Source: an archaeon HR01 (lineage in GTDB: Archaea; Thermoproteota; Nitrososphaeria_A; Caldarchaeales; Caldarchaeaceae). Taken from it: a stretch of 64,000 nt of DNA. This document shows positions 26,897 through 36,503 of this stretch, piece after piece. Position numbers and translations under genes: made by a program. Numbering within the stretch: position 1 is the stretch's first letter; each line of letters starts with the position of its first letter. The stretch is from the NCBI GenBank assembly GCA_002898355.1, contig BEHD01000011.1, forward strand, positions 1 through 64,000. Direction: 5' to 3'. The notes beneath the pieces were generated by a model, which was given only the letters and a program-made list of their open reading frames with translations, did not search any database and was not told where the DNA came from.

Positions 26897-29800
26897 CTTC
26901 CCCTCAACGCCTCATAAACCAGCCACGCCATATAGACGTTCCTAGCCTCCGACTCCAGATAACCCCTCAGCCCATCCTCCAAACTCCTGGGAATCCTCCG
27001 GATATATGAGAGCCTGGGAACCCTACTCCTCACCATCTCTCTCCTAGCCACCAGCTCTTTCAAGTCCACGTTGCGCTGTAGTCCCAGAGCCTCCTCAAGG
27101 GTCTCGAGACTCACCGACTCCCCCAGCACCTCCTGGAGACGCTCCCTCAGGGATACCACCCTCCCAACCCTCTCAAAACCTGCCATAAGGCTCTCCAAAG
27201 TTTTCAGGCCTGCCCTCCTCAAACCATCATACAACACCTGTATATCGTATGTGACGACTTGAAAACCCTCGTCAAGCCTCGCAGATATGGCCGTCAACAA
27301 ATCATGGTATATGGGCTGGGGTTGTCCCAGCTCCCTCATTCCGACGGCTGAGATGCAGCGCTCTCCATCGAAGAAGGCCAGCCCGTAGAGACCGGCCTTC
27401 AAGTCCTCCCTCAAGGTTAACTCCTCCACGGCTAAGGTCAGGGTCTTAAGGGCTGTGGAGGGTTTTCTCACATTCAGGGTTAAGCCGCCGACCTTAAGCT
27501 CCAGCATCTCCCTCAGCCTGAAATACCGGATAACCCTCAGGGCGTAGCTCTTCACCAGCTCCCAGTCAAGGCCGAGGGATACGAAGGAGGAGTAGGCAAT
27601 CTCATCCACCTGCATCAGAAACACCTCATCCAACATATCGGGGCTGTAATCCCCAACCCGGCCCTGGAGCTCGGCCCAGTCTATCCTTGGGAGGAGGCCA
27701 GCGCTCTCCACCTCGTGGAGCGCCACCACCTTCCTCTCACCTAATATGAATACATCGTATTTGAAGAGGTCGATATGTATATTGTATAACCTTCTCAGGA
27801 TGATGACTATGAGGGCTAGCCCAAGGCGGAGGAGTTGGGGGTCGTCGGATGGTTCCGCCTCCGCGCTTATGCCGTAGGTGTAGTCGCTGTAGATCCCTAC
27901 GGTCGGTGCGGGAACCTCCAATACCCGGCTATCATCGACCACCAACGTCCTATCACCTACTGTGACTATCCTTTTCTTGGCCGACTTGACCCTCCACTCG
28001 ACCCTGTTGGGGATTTTGGTGTAGAGGCCGAAGCCTCTGGATGGTGCGTGGACCACACATTGGACATCGCTTCTGAGCCTGCCCCTGTAATAGTCCCCCC
28101 TGATGTCGACACTCTCACCCCAGCCGCTCTTCACCTTCTCATACTCCTCCACCACATATGCTAGGGCTTCGTGGTGGCGCATGACAGATTCTCTCAGGTC
28201 ATCCACGACAACCTCGGTGACAACCCTGTATTTCGAGGGGGCGAGCCTATGGCCGACCACAAGGCCGTCGCTGCTGTAATCTATGCATCCTGTCTGGAAT
28301 TTCTCCACAAGGTCTACATGGGACACGTCCTCCAGCCAGCTAAACCCCTCCAACCCCCTGAGCCTTCTCCTCTTAATGCCGTAGGGTGGGGCGAATTCGT
28401 AGAAGTTAATCCTTAGCCATGTGTTTTTACCCTTCCTTGTCAGCTCTCCGTCTGCCACGAGTCCGAGCCTCTCGAGAAAGCGTATCTGGTCTGCGGCCAT
28501 CTCCGCCCTAAGGCTGGGCGATATGAAGCTGGACAGGTATTCGAAGAGGAGGCCGTATTGGTTATCCCTATTCACCACCACATGCTCCATCGGCAGCTCA
28601 AGCCATCTAAGCAATGCTTCGAGACCCCGTGACAATAGTTCGTGGTCCCACTGGCCGTAGGGAATTATCACGGTCTCTGTCCACTCGATCTCAGGCCTCC
28701 TACCCTTCCTCCCCTCCCTCTGACGGAACTCCCTAACAGATGGCGGCAGCCCCAGATGGACAACCCTCCCCACACTCCCTATGTCTATCCCCTGGCTGAG
28801 AGTTCTCGGCGAGAAGACAAGCCTAAGCCTTCCGCCCCTAGCAGCGTCTTCTGTCTCTGCCCTCTGGGATTTGAGGAGGAGGTGGTGATGGGAGGCCACT
28901 GAACCTGCAGCCCCCAACCTAACCTTAACCCTTCTAGCCATCTCCTCGGCCGACGCTATTCCGTTGGTGAAGACTATGGTCAACGTATCATCTTCCACGT
29001 ACCTCTCCAAAATCGCTGATATGTCGTCGTCCTCAGCTCTCAGGTCGATGCCCACGGCTAGGGCTGCCGAGACTATTTTGTGGTATTGCATCCTAAAGAG
29101 CTCATAGCTCTCTGCGGCATCCAGGACATCGCCTGCCACCCCCCTCTCCCTCAAATATGGGAGAGCATCTCTGAACCTTGTCCAAGCCTTTCTAAGCGAC
29201 CTGCCCAGAACCACATAGGTATAGTTGACTGGGTGGAAGGGCTTTCCGTCAACGATCTCTGTGCTGCGCTGGTTGATGCTGGTGAGGATATGGCCCACCT
29301 CCTCGGGGTTCTGGAGCGCCGCAGTCATTACCGTGAACTGGAGTTTAGGATTTACCAGCCTGACTAGAAGCTTCAGCATCGTCGTCAGGAGGGCTATAGA
29401 CCTGGGACCGTAGAAATCGAACTCATCCACAACCACCAGCCCCGCATCCTTGATGAAGTTTTTTAGAATCGAGGCCTTCCCCTCCACCATCCGTTTCACC
29501 TCATTTAGGAGTAGTGCCGGATTGGTAACCACAACATCCGAGGTCTCGACACTCTGTCTGAGACCCCTGGAGCCCATCTCCCTCATCATCGACGTCTTCC
29601 TAGATGCATCAAGGACTAGGACCCTTTTCCCCAGAGCCGTACAGTACTCCATCAGGCGGGACAGCTGGTCGTTGGCCAGTGCGAGGGTTGGATAGACAGC
29701 CAGAACCTTCACACCTGACACGGCCATGTGGAGGAACCAGGCCTCTGTCTTCCCGCTCCCGGTCCCAGACTTCAGGACAAGGTTACTGCCACGCCTCAAA

Positions 29801-30009
29801 GCATCGAAGGCCTCCTCCTGATGTCGGTACAGCCTCTTCACAGCCAAAGACCTACACCTCTCGGAGTCGGAGTGGAGGAAGACTGGTAGAAAGTCTGCAA
29901 ATGATCTCTGGGAGTATTCTGGCTCCTTCGCCTCGCTAGTGTAGAGGTAGTAATCGTATCCTAGCTCCTCGAGAATCTGCCCAGTTTTTAACATCTGGGG
30001 CCTAGGCAT
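26893..30009 (-). CDS. Large SF2 DEAD/DEAH (Lhr-like) helicase with extended C-terminal region
   Basis: VLKSGTGSGKTEAWFLH (motif I), VVVDEFDFYG (motif II), TVMTAAL (motif III), SQGIDIGSVGRVVHLGLPPSVREFRQREGRKGR (motifs V-VI). Confidence 0.85.
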   Translation of the reverse strand: MPRPQMLKTGQILEELGYDYYLYTSEAKEPEYSQRSFADFLPVFLHSDSERCRSLAVKRLYRHQEEAFDALRRGSNLVLKSGTGSGKTEAWFLHMAVSGVKVLAVYPTLALANDQLSRLMEYCTALGKRVLVLDASRKTSMMREMGSRGLRQSVETSDVVVTNPALLLNEVKRMVEGKASILKNFIKDAGLVVVDEFDFYGPRSIALLTTMLKLLVRLVNPKLQFTVMTAALQNPEEVGHILTSINQRSTEIVDGKPFHPVNYTYVVLGRSLRKAWTRFRDALPYLRERGVAGDVLDAAESYELFRMQYHKIVSAALAVGIDLRAEDDDISAILERYVEDDTLTIVFTNGIASAEEMARRVKVRLGAAGSVASHHHLLLKSQRAETEDAARGGRLRLVFSPRTLSQGIDIGSVGRVVHLGLPPSVREFRQREGRKGRRPEIEWTETVIIPYGQWDHELLSRGLEALLRWLELPMEHVVVNRDNQYGLLFEYLSSFISPSLRAEMAADQIRFLERLGLVADGELTRKGKNTWLRINFYEFAPPYGIKRRRLRGLEGFSWLEDVSHVDLVEKFQTGCIDYSSDGLVVGHRLAPSKYRVVTEVVVDDLRESVMRHHEALAYVVEEYEKVKSGWGESVDIRGDYYRGRLRSDVQCVVHAPSRGFGLYTKIPNRVEWRVKSAKKRIVTVGDRTLVVDDSRVLEVPAPTVGIYSDYTYGISAEAEPSDDPQLLRLGLALIVIILRRLYNIHIDLFKYDVFILGERKVVALHEVESAGLLPRIDWAELQGRVGDYSPDMLDEVFLMQVDEIAYSSFVSLGLDWELVKSYALRVIRYFRLREMLELKVGGLTLNVRKPSTALKTLTLAVEELTLREDLKAGLYGLAFFDGERCISAVGMRELGQPQPIYHDLLTAISARLDEGFQVVTYDIQVLYDGLRRAGLKTLESLMAGFERVGRVVSLRERLQEVLGESVSLETLEEALGLQRNVDLKELVARREMVRSRVPRLSYIRRIPRSLEDGLRGYLESEARNVYMAWLVYEALRGR

Positions 30010-30021
30010 CCTCTGGAGCCT

Positions 30022-30471
30022 TTAAGCCTTACCCATGGCCGCCCTCCGCACCCCATTGACCACATCATCCCCATACCCTAGCCTTCTCAACCCCTTCAAC
30101 ACCTTTGAGAGATACTCCTCGCTCGGCCGGACATATTTTTTGGGATTGGATACGACGTATGTGAAAGCCTCCAGCTTCTCGCCAGCCACCTCGATCAAGA
30201 CCTTCCTCCTGTTATAGCTGGTGGGAACACCCTCAAAACGGTCAAGAATCTTTAGCTGCTCCTCATCCAGGAGATATGCAGCGCCGTAGACAATCCCACC
30301 CTCAGACTCCACAACATCGGCCGTCCCCCCAGACCACGATGGAGAGTAGTGGTCGAAGACCAGCCTATAGTTGCGGAGGATGGCAGGCTTCAGTTCATAC
30401 CAGCTGCCAACCTTCCTCCTCATCGTCTCCAAGTCGAGGTTGGAGCCGTATGCGAAATACCATACCTTCAA
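30022..30471 (-). CDS. Gamma-glutamylcyclotransferase/AIG2-like protein
   Basis: WYFAYGSNLDLETMRRK...AAYLLDEEQLKILDRFEGVPTSYNRRKV. Confidence 0.88.
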   Translation of the reverse strand: MKVWYFAYGSNLDLETMRRKVGSWYELKPAILRNYRLVFDHYSPSWSGGTADVVESEGGIVYGAAYLLDEEQLKILDRFEGVPTSYNRRKVLIEVAGEKLEAFTYVVSNPKKYVRPSEEYLSKVLKGLRRLGYGDDVVNGVRRAAMGKA

Positions 30472-30480
30472 GCAAAATCC

Positions 30481-31752
30481 CTACAATATCAGATACTCTT
30501 TATCTACTCTCCGCTCCTCAACACCTATGACTGATATGTCGAAGGGGACCCCGCCGTGGAGTATGGCTGTCTTCTGGCCGTTGACGGCCGCCGCTGCGAT
30601 ACGTCCAACAGCGTCGGACTTCATAACCCCGCTGCCGCTCCCCCCTGTAACCACCACGCAGTTGAGGAATCTGAAGACTATCGGGTTTCCGTCGAGGTTG
30701 TTCATCGAGTAGCATCCGGCCCACATATTTTCAGGCCTGGAGTTGGAGAAGGCGGGCATATACTTGGAGAGGACTGGATGTATGTTGTCGTAGTAGTAGC
30801 TGGTCTCGGCCTCTAGGTCCAGTAGGAAGGGCCTCCCGATTTCGTCGGTCAACCCAACCCAGAAAGACTTCTCACCCTTCCTGGGTGCGATGTATAGTCC
30901 GTGGGGGAAGAAGGTCATGGGCATCTCCTTAAAGACCTCTCCGCCAAGGTTCAGGAGCTCCTCGAGACCGCCTGAAGCCTTGACAACGGCCACCTGCCGT
31001 TTCTTAGGCTTCACAAAACAGTCGACGCCGAGGGGGTCTAAAAGCTCCGGGGTCCACGAACCTGTGGCCACTATGAACTGCCTGGCCCTTATGGCCTCGC
31101 CTCCGGCTACTACGTGGGAGACGGTGAGTTTCTGCCAGGCCCTAGGCTCTCTGGGAATGCCTAGAGGCTTCTCAGGAGATAGCTGGAGGCTCTCTACCCT
31201 GCGGCCTAGGAGGAACTCCACACCCAGCGAGATGCACCTCCTCTTATACATCATCACCAGCTTCTCCACATCCAGCTGGCCGCACCGGGGTGCGTAAAGT
31301 CCCGCTACTATATCCTCCAACTCCATCAGCTCAGCCTCTTCATCACCCTTGTGGGATGTGACTATCCGGAGGCTTCTCCGCAGCTCCTCAGCCTTGATAA
31401 TCTCTCCCTTACCCTCCCTCACAAAGCCCTCCAAATATTTTGAAAGCCGCTCCATCCTAGACTTGGTGAGGAGTATCAGATAGCCGACATCCCTCATCGA
31501 TAGGTCTGCTTCACCGCTCTCCTGAGCCTCCCTGAAATGGTTGATACTGGTCTCCGACAATATCCGGTTCACATGCGATGTGAATATTCCATATCTGTAT
31601 CCCCCCACGCTCCGGGAGGTGTTTCCCTGCCCCACCTCAGCCTCCTTCTCTATCACGGCAACCGAGAACCCTGGGTTGGAGAGCTTGGTGTAGTAGGCTG
31701 AGGTGAGCCCAAGTATCCCTCCGCCGATGACGGCTACATCATATTCCACCAT
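30481..31752 (-). CDS. FAD-dependent oxidoreductase (DAO family; glycine/sarcosine oxidase-like)
   Basis: EYDVAVIGGGILGLTSAYYTKLSNPGFSVAVIEKE, QGNTSRSVGGYR, and C-terminal VVVTGGSGSGVMKS. Preferred start MVEYD at 31752. Confidence 0.85.
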   Translation of the reverse strand: MVEYDVAVIGGGILGLTSAYYTKLSNPGFSVAVIEKEAEVGQGNTSRSVGGYRYGIFTSHVNRILSETSINHFREAQESGEADLSMRDVGYLILLTKSRMERLSKYLEGFVREGKGEIIKAEELRRSLRIVTSHKGDEEAELMELEDIVAGLYAPRCGQLDVEKLVMMYKRRCISLGVEFLLGRRVESLQLSPEKPLGIPREPRAWQKLTVSHVVAGGEAIRARQFIVATGSWTPELLDPLGVDCFVKPKKRQVAVVKASGGLEELLNLGGEVFKEMPMTFFPHGLYIAPRKGEKSFWVGLTDEIGRPFLLDLEAETSYYYDNIHPVLSKYMPAFSNSRPENMWAGCYSMNNLDGNPIVFRFLNCVVVTGGSGSGVMKSDAVGRIAAAAVNGQKTAILHGGVPFDISVIGVEERRVDKEYLIL

Positions 31753-31835
31753 GGTTTTAAAGGGGTTGAAACCATTAAAAAGGCTTAACACTGTTTACCC
31801 TAAATAGTCACCAGCCGGAGGATGTCCCGGACCAG

Positions 31836-32957
31836 ATGAATGGTGAGGATAGCCCATACATGGTAGAGCTGGAGGGTCTAGTGGCTAGGCTTGGGAGTAT
31901 GGGCTCGAGAAAAGTCCTGATACAATCTCCTCTGGGTCTTAGAGGGGAGGCTGTGAGGATATCCCAGCTCCTATCCGGCTTGGGCGTAGCCTCGTACATC
32001 TCCTCATCCAACTGCTGGGGAGGATGCGACATAGCCTATAGCGAGGCTGAGAGGCTTGGGGTTGACACGATAATCCACCTAGGCCACACCCCCTTCATGA
32101 GAAGGGACCGTGTCAGGACCATCTATCTCGAATGCCGACACACCGACCCGAAACCGTTGGAGAGCCTTATCCCACAGATATTGGATGTTCTGGATGATGC
32201 GAAGAGTGTTGGACTGGCTGCCAGCATCCAGTGGCTGGACCATCTGGGGACGATCTCATCGGCTCTCGAGAGGAGAGGCGTCAAAGCACTTATCTCGAAG
32301 CCCTACATGTTCTCCCAGTACGTGGGCCAGGTCCTGGGCTGTGACTACTCCTCCCTCCTACCGCTTGAGTCGTGGGTGGATTGCTACATCATAGTCGGAA
32401 GCATATTCCACGCCCTCGGCGCAGCCCTGCTCACTAGGAAGATGACCGTGGCCGTTGACCCCCACAGCCAAGCCGTAAAAAACCTCGGCGAGATGAGGGA
32501 GAGAGTCCTGAGACAACGCTATGCTTACATCACCGCCTTCAGAAAAGCCAGAAAGGTGGGTGTCGTCTCCAGCGTTAAACCCGGCCAGGCCAGGTTCGGT
32601 TTGGCAGACCTTCTGGCTAGGCTGCTCCGTTCAAAGGGTTTCGAAGCATATCTCATAACCGCTGATGAGGTGGGGCCTGAGACATTGGATGACTTTAGGT
32701 TGGATGGATATGTGAACACGGCGTGCCCGAGGCTGAGTCTTGAGGACCAGGCGAGGATGGGGAAGCCCTTCCTACTTCCGATGGAGACCCTGGTGGCCTT
32801 GAACCTCTTGGAGTGGGGGTATGTGGTGGAGAACGGGGTTCTGATGTATCCATGGGGTTGGAGCCCGGCTGGAGGTAGGATATTCTGGAAGATTTTGAGG
32901 GGTGAAGAGCCATCAACAGGGAAAGATATGCGTTCCCAGGAGATAAGCTGTGCGTAG
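31836..32957 (+). CDS. dph2: Diphthamide synthase Dph2 (2-(3-amino-3-carboxypropyl)histidine synthase)
   Basis: VLIQSPLGLRGEAVRISQLL...SSNCWGGCDIAYSEAERLGVDTIIHLGHTPF; next to Csl4/RpoL. Confidence 0.88.
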   Translation: MNGEDSPYMVELEGLVARLGSMGSRKVLIQSPLGLRGEAVRISQLLSGLGVASYISSSNCWGGCDIAYSEAERLGVDTIIHLGHTPFMRRDRVRTIYLECRHTDPKPLESLIPQILDVLDDAKSVGLAASIQWLDHLGTISSALERRGVKALISKPYMFSQYVGQVLGCDYSSLLPLESWVDCYIIVGSIFHALGAALLTRKMTVAVDPHSQAVKNLGEMRERVLRQRYAYITAFRKARKVGVVSSVKPGQARFGLADLLARLLRSKGFEAYLITADEVGPETLDDFRLDGYVNTACPRLSLEDQARMGKPFLLPMETLVALNLLEWGYVVENGVLMYPWGWSPAGGRIFWKILRGEEPSTGKDMRSQEISCA

Positions 32958-33505
32958 TTGAGGAGTACCTGCCTGGTTACGGCGCCAAAGCCCTCAGCGA
33001 CGGGAACGTTATAGCCACATTGCCGGGTGAGGTGGAGTTTGATAGGGTGGCGAGGGTTGTGAAGCTGAGGCCATCCAAGCAGCTTGAGGCTGTGAAGCCT
33101 GGGGATAGGCTGCTGGCGAGGGTTAGGGATGTCCAGGATAAGATAGCGGTTTTGGAGGCTTTGGCGAAGATAGATGGGACGCCGCTGAAATATCCTAGAA
33201 CCGGCGTCGTTATTGCACGACGTGGTGAAAACCTCGACAACGTCGTGGGTGTAGGTGACTACGCCATAGTGGAAGTTTCCAGCATATATTACGGCCTTAT
33301 AACATTCGACTTGTATGGGCATGCCCTCGGCTGCATAGCTAGCCTCTGCAGCAGGTGTGGCTCTATCCTTGAGAAGAGGGGCAACATGCTGGAGTGTGGA
33401 AAATGTGGCAGCAGGGAGAGGAGGAAGCTAGCGCTAAAATATGGCTCTCTGAACCAGTTTATAGAGGAGATGGTGAGAGTTCTTGAGGGTAAGGATAGTG
33501 GATGA
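32912..33505 (+). CDS. csl4: Exosome subunit Csl4
   Basis: RYAFPGDKLCVVEEYLPGYGAKALSDGNVIATLPGEV (N-terminal domain), S1-like domain, C-terminal zinc ribbon CSRCGSILEKRGNMLECGKCG. The exact start is uncertain; the track start at 33020 cuts into the conserved N-terminal domain. Confidence 0.8.
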   Translation: MNRERYAFPGDKLCVVEEYLPGYGAKALSDGNVIATLPGEVEFDRVARVVKLRPSKQLEAVKPGDRLLARVRDVQDKIAVLEALAKIDGTPLKYPRTGVVIARRGENLDNVVGVGDYAIVEVSSIYYGLITFDLYGHALGCIASLCSRCGSILEKRGNMLECGKCGSRERRKLALKYGSLNQFIEEMVRVLEGKDSG

Positions 33506-33758
33506 GGGCGCTGACTTTCTGGAGCTGGAGATTTCGGAGGCTGATGTCTCTCTTGCTGTGATGCTTGCTGAGAAGGCTAACAGCATGGATGGCGTTGAAT
33601 ATTTGGGCTATAGGGTGGAGCATCCCCTCACAGGGGTTATAACGGTTACCTTGAAGACAAGGCCGGGCGCCGAACCTCCCAGAACAATCTTGAGAAAAAT
33701 TGTTGACAGTTTAGGTCAGGACCTTGAGAGGCTTCTCGTCGAGGTGGAGAGACTTTAG
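33483..33758 (+). CDS. rpoL: DNA-directed RNA polymerase subunit L (Rpb11 homolog)
   Basis: ELEISEADVSLAVMLAEKANSMDGVEYLGYRVEHPLTGVITVTLKTRPG. Confidence 0.88.
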   Translation: MRVRIVDEGADFLELEISEADVSLAVMLAEKANSMDGVEYLGYRVEHPLTGVITVTLKTRPGAEPPRTILRKIVDSLGQDLERLLVEVERL

Positions 33759-33828
33759 AGGCGCATGACAGATAAACATTCTTATAGGCCTGTGGAAGGT
33801 TATCGGTGGAAGAATTCGGTGGTCGTCC

Positions 33829-34167
33829 ATGGATTTCTGCCCCAAATGCGGTAAGGTACTAAACCATACCCGCCAGGGTGGAGCCGTACTGCTGGTCTGC
33901 AAGAAATGCGGATACTCTAAACCGCTTCAGGAGCAGGAGAAGGTGTTGGCGGTGAAACGCTCCAACAAAAACCTTAGGCGGGAGGATGTTTTAACCGTGG
34001 ATGACGTGGACACGAGCCCGCTACCCACAACCCATGATGTCCAGTGCCCCCAGTGCGGATACAACGAGGCGAAGTGGTGGACTGTCCAGACAAGGTCTGC
34101 CGACGAGCCTATGACACAGTTCTTCAGATGTACAAAATGCGGCCACACGTGGAGAGAATACGCTTAG
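33829..34167 (+). CDS. tfs: Transcription factor S (TFS)
   Basis: MDFCPKCGKVL...CKKCGY and C-terminal QCPQCGYNEAKWWTVQTRSADEPMTQFFRCTKCGHTWREYA. Confidence 0.93.
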   Translation: MDFCPKCGKVLNHTRQGGAVLLVCKKCGYSKPLQEQEKVLAVKRSNKNLRREDVLTVDDVDTSPLPTTHDVQCPQCGYNEAKWWTVQTRSADEPMTQFFRCTKCGHTWREYA

Positions 34168-34895
34168 ATGGCTAGGATTACGTGTCTCTCTCCCACCAGA
34201 TGAGGCTTCAACTCCTGAAGGGCCGTTGCAGTTGATGCGATGGCGCATATCCCGGACAGATACCCGCCGGATTCTGTGACAACCCTGTGTATGGCCTTGA
34301 AGAGGGCTGGATGGGAAACTACCCCAGCGGTTATGAGGGTGGATTTTCTGGACTTCAGAGCATCCCTCGGTATCCACAGGATTCTACGCTCCCCCGACTC
34401 ACCTATAATATATTTCACGCTGACAGCCATCTCGTCATGCCAGAGCTGACGCTCGCTGGCGAAGTAGAATCTTTTACCCAGCATCAGCCCTAGGGCTGTT
34501 GCAAGGGCTATCCCAGGCTCATCCACTGCGAGGATTGTGCTGACCTGTGAAGCCATAAGCCTGCTGGCGAAGTAGGCTGTGACGAGTCTGAGGATGTAGT
34601 CGTCTGAGATTGCGGATGTTATGTCGAAGCCGTCAGGGCCGTTCTTCACCCTCTCCCTAACAATCTTTTCGACATCCACCAGCTCCGTCAGCCTTGCAAG
34701 GAGATGGGAGACCCTACGACCCCTCGGGATAGTGCGGCCGTTAATATATCTGGTCATGGTGGAGACGGGAATCCCTGTGAGCTGGGATAATGTCTTGTAG
34801 TCATGGCTCTTTTTCAGAGTCTTCAAAAGCTCAAGGACCAGATAGCTCTTTGAAGCATCCACTCTTTCATGAATTTTTTGGCTGGCTGACATCAT
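34164..34895 (-). CDS. HTH + phosphoribosyltransferase-like transcriptional regulator (PurR/GfcR-like architecture)
   Basis: HTH LSQLTGIPVSTMTRYINGRTIPRGRR followed by a PRTase-like region (ILAVDEPGIALATALGLMLGKRFYFA). Start trimmed to MMSASQ. Confidence 0.65.
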   Translation of the reverse strand: MMSASQKIHERVDASKSYLVLELLKTLKKSHDYKTLSQLTGIPVSTMTRYINGRTIPRGRRVSHLLARLTELVDVEKIVRERVKNGPDGFDITSAISDDYILRLVTAYFASRLMASQVSTILAVDEPGIALATALGLMLGKRFYFASERQLWHDEMAVSVKYIIGESGERRILWIPRDALKSRKSTLITAGVVSHPALFKAIHRVVTESGGYLSGICAIASTATALQELKPHLVGERHVILAI

Positions 34896-35042
34896 CGGAC
34901 ACCTTGCTTTTTCCGGGATGGATAAAAATGTTGTTCTATCGAGAGATGTAGAGTAGTACGTCGGCAACTGTTGTGGATTTACCGGTGGAAGCAAATCGGC
35001 CTATACATATTTAACTTCCACCACTCCCTAGTTTTCAACATA

Positions 35043-36425
35043 ATGTTCGACCTCGTTATCAAAGATGGTAATGTCGTAACTGCTGACGGCGTCTTCAAAG
35101 CCGATATCGCTGTTGATGATGGTAAAATCGTCCAGCTGGCCAGAAAAATTGAGGAGCATTCGGAAAAGGTGATAGATGCTTCAGGCCTCCTAGTTCTTCC
35201 GGGTGGGATAGATGGACATACACACTTCCAGCTAAACTACAACGGGGTCATGACCGCTGACGACTTCTACACAGGTACGGTGGCTGCGGCATTCGGCGGG
35301 ATAACGACGGTGATAGATTTTGTCACACCCAGCTCCAAATCCTACATCGACGAATTTCTCATGAGGCGGGGGGAGGCTGAGGGTAGGGCTGTCGTGGATT
35401 TTGGCCTGCACTTTATTGTGACTGATGTGTCTGAGGAGAGGCTGAAGGATTTGGAGGTCCTTGCTAGGGAGTATGGTGTATCGAGCTTTAAGATTTTCAC
35501 AGCCTATAGGAGGAGGGGGTTAATGCTGGATGACGGCTCCATACTTGAGCTTATGAAGCTTTGTAGAGCTCTCGGAGCCCTCCTTCTAGTCCACTGCGAA
35601 AATGAGGAGATGATAAACAGGCTGGTGGACAGGTATCTCAGTAAAGGGTGTGTGGGGCCTGAATACCATGCCCTCAGCAGGCCTGCCTATGTGGAGGCGG
35701 AGGCCGTGAGAAGGGTTGGGTTTATGGCGGGGCTGGCCGGTTGCAGGGTTTTGGTGGTGCATCTTTCGTCTGGGCAGGGGTTAGAAGCCGTCAAGGAGCT
35801 GAAAAGGTCTGGGGTCAGGATGTATGTGGAGACATGCCCCCACTATCTGGTCTTCTCGGATGAGGTGTATAGGAGGCCTGACGGGGCCAAATTCATCATG
35901 TCACCGCCTTTGAAAGGGGTTGAGGATAGGAGAATGCTCTGGGAGGGTGTGTCTAAAGGTGTTATAGATGTGGTGGGTAGCGACCACGCATGCTTCAACT
36001 CAGAACAAAAACTCCGGCCTAGCAGATTCACCGAGATACCCGGAGGTGTGGCCGGTGTTGAGCATATCATCCCTGTTCTCTACACGTTGGGTGTGAGACG
36101 TGGGCTTATAGGGTTGGCCGACCTTGTAAGGCTGACATCCTACAACCCGGCTCGAATTTACGGGTTGTACCCGTCCAAAGGGACATTGATGCCCGGCTCT
36201 CAGGCGGACATAGTGATCTTCAACCCATCCCTCAGAATCAGGTTGACAAGGGAAAACCTCCACAGCAACCTTGACCACTCCATCTACGAGGATATCACGG
36301 CTGAGGGCCATATCCAGCACACGATAGTGCGTGGCGAGCTGGTGGTGGAGGACAGGCAGTTCGTGGGTAGGAGAGGGCATGGCAAATATATCCAACGCCA
36401 AACTGAAAATCCACCCACCATCTAA
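35043..36425 (+). CDS. Dihydropyrimidinase/D-hydantoinase family amidohydrolase
   Basis: VLPGGIDGHTHF, SSFKIFTAY, LVHCENEE, VVGSDHACFNSEQK...PGGVAGVEH, QADIVIFNP. Start at MFDLVIKDG. Confidence 0.9.
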   Translation: MFDLVIKDGNVVTADGVFKADIAVDDGKIVQLARKIEEHSEKVIDASGLLVLPGGIDGHTHFQLNYNGVMTADDFYTGTVAAAFGGITTVIDFVTPSSKSYIDEFLMRRGEAEGRAVVDFGLHFIVTDVSEERLKDLEVLAREYGVSSFKIFTAYRRRGLMLDDGSILELMKLCRALGALLLVHCENEEMINRLVDRYLSKGCVGPEYHALSRPAYVEAEAVRRVGFMAGLAGCRVLVVHLSSGQGLEAVKELKRSGVRMYVETCPHYLVFSDEVYRRPDGAKFIMSPPLKGVEDRRMLWEGVSKGVIDVVGSDHACFNSEQKLRPSRFTEIPGGVAGVEHIIPVLYTLGVRRGLIGLADLVRLTSYNPARIYGLYPSKGTLMPGSQADIVIFNPSLRIRLTRENLHSNLDHSIYEDITAEGHIQHTIVRGELVVEDRQFVGRRGHGKYIQRQTENPPTI

Positions 36426-36503
36426 GACCGGAAACCAGTTCTGGGAGAAAGGACATACTTCAACAGCTTAAATTCAACACACACAAATAATATTGAGGCT
36501 AGG

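Noticed and set aside
32525-33322. 265-aa minus-strand ORF over Dph2/Csl4
   Set aside because: Antisense to two well-supported archaeal genes; no domain recognised.
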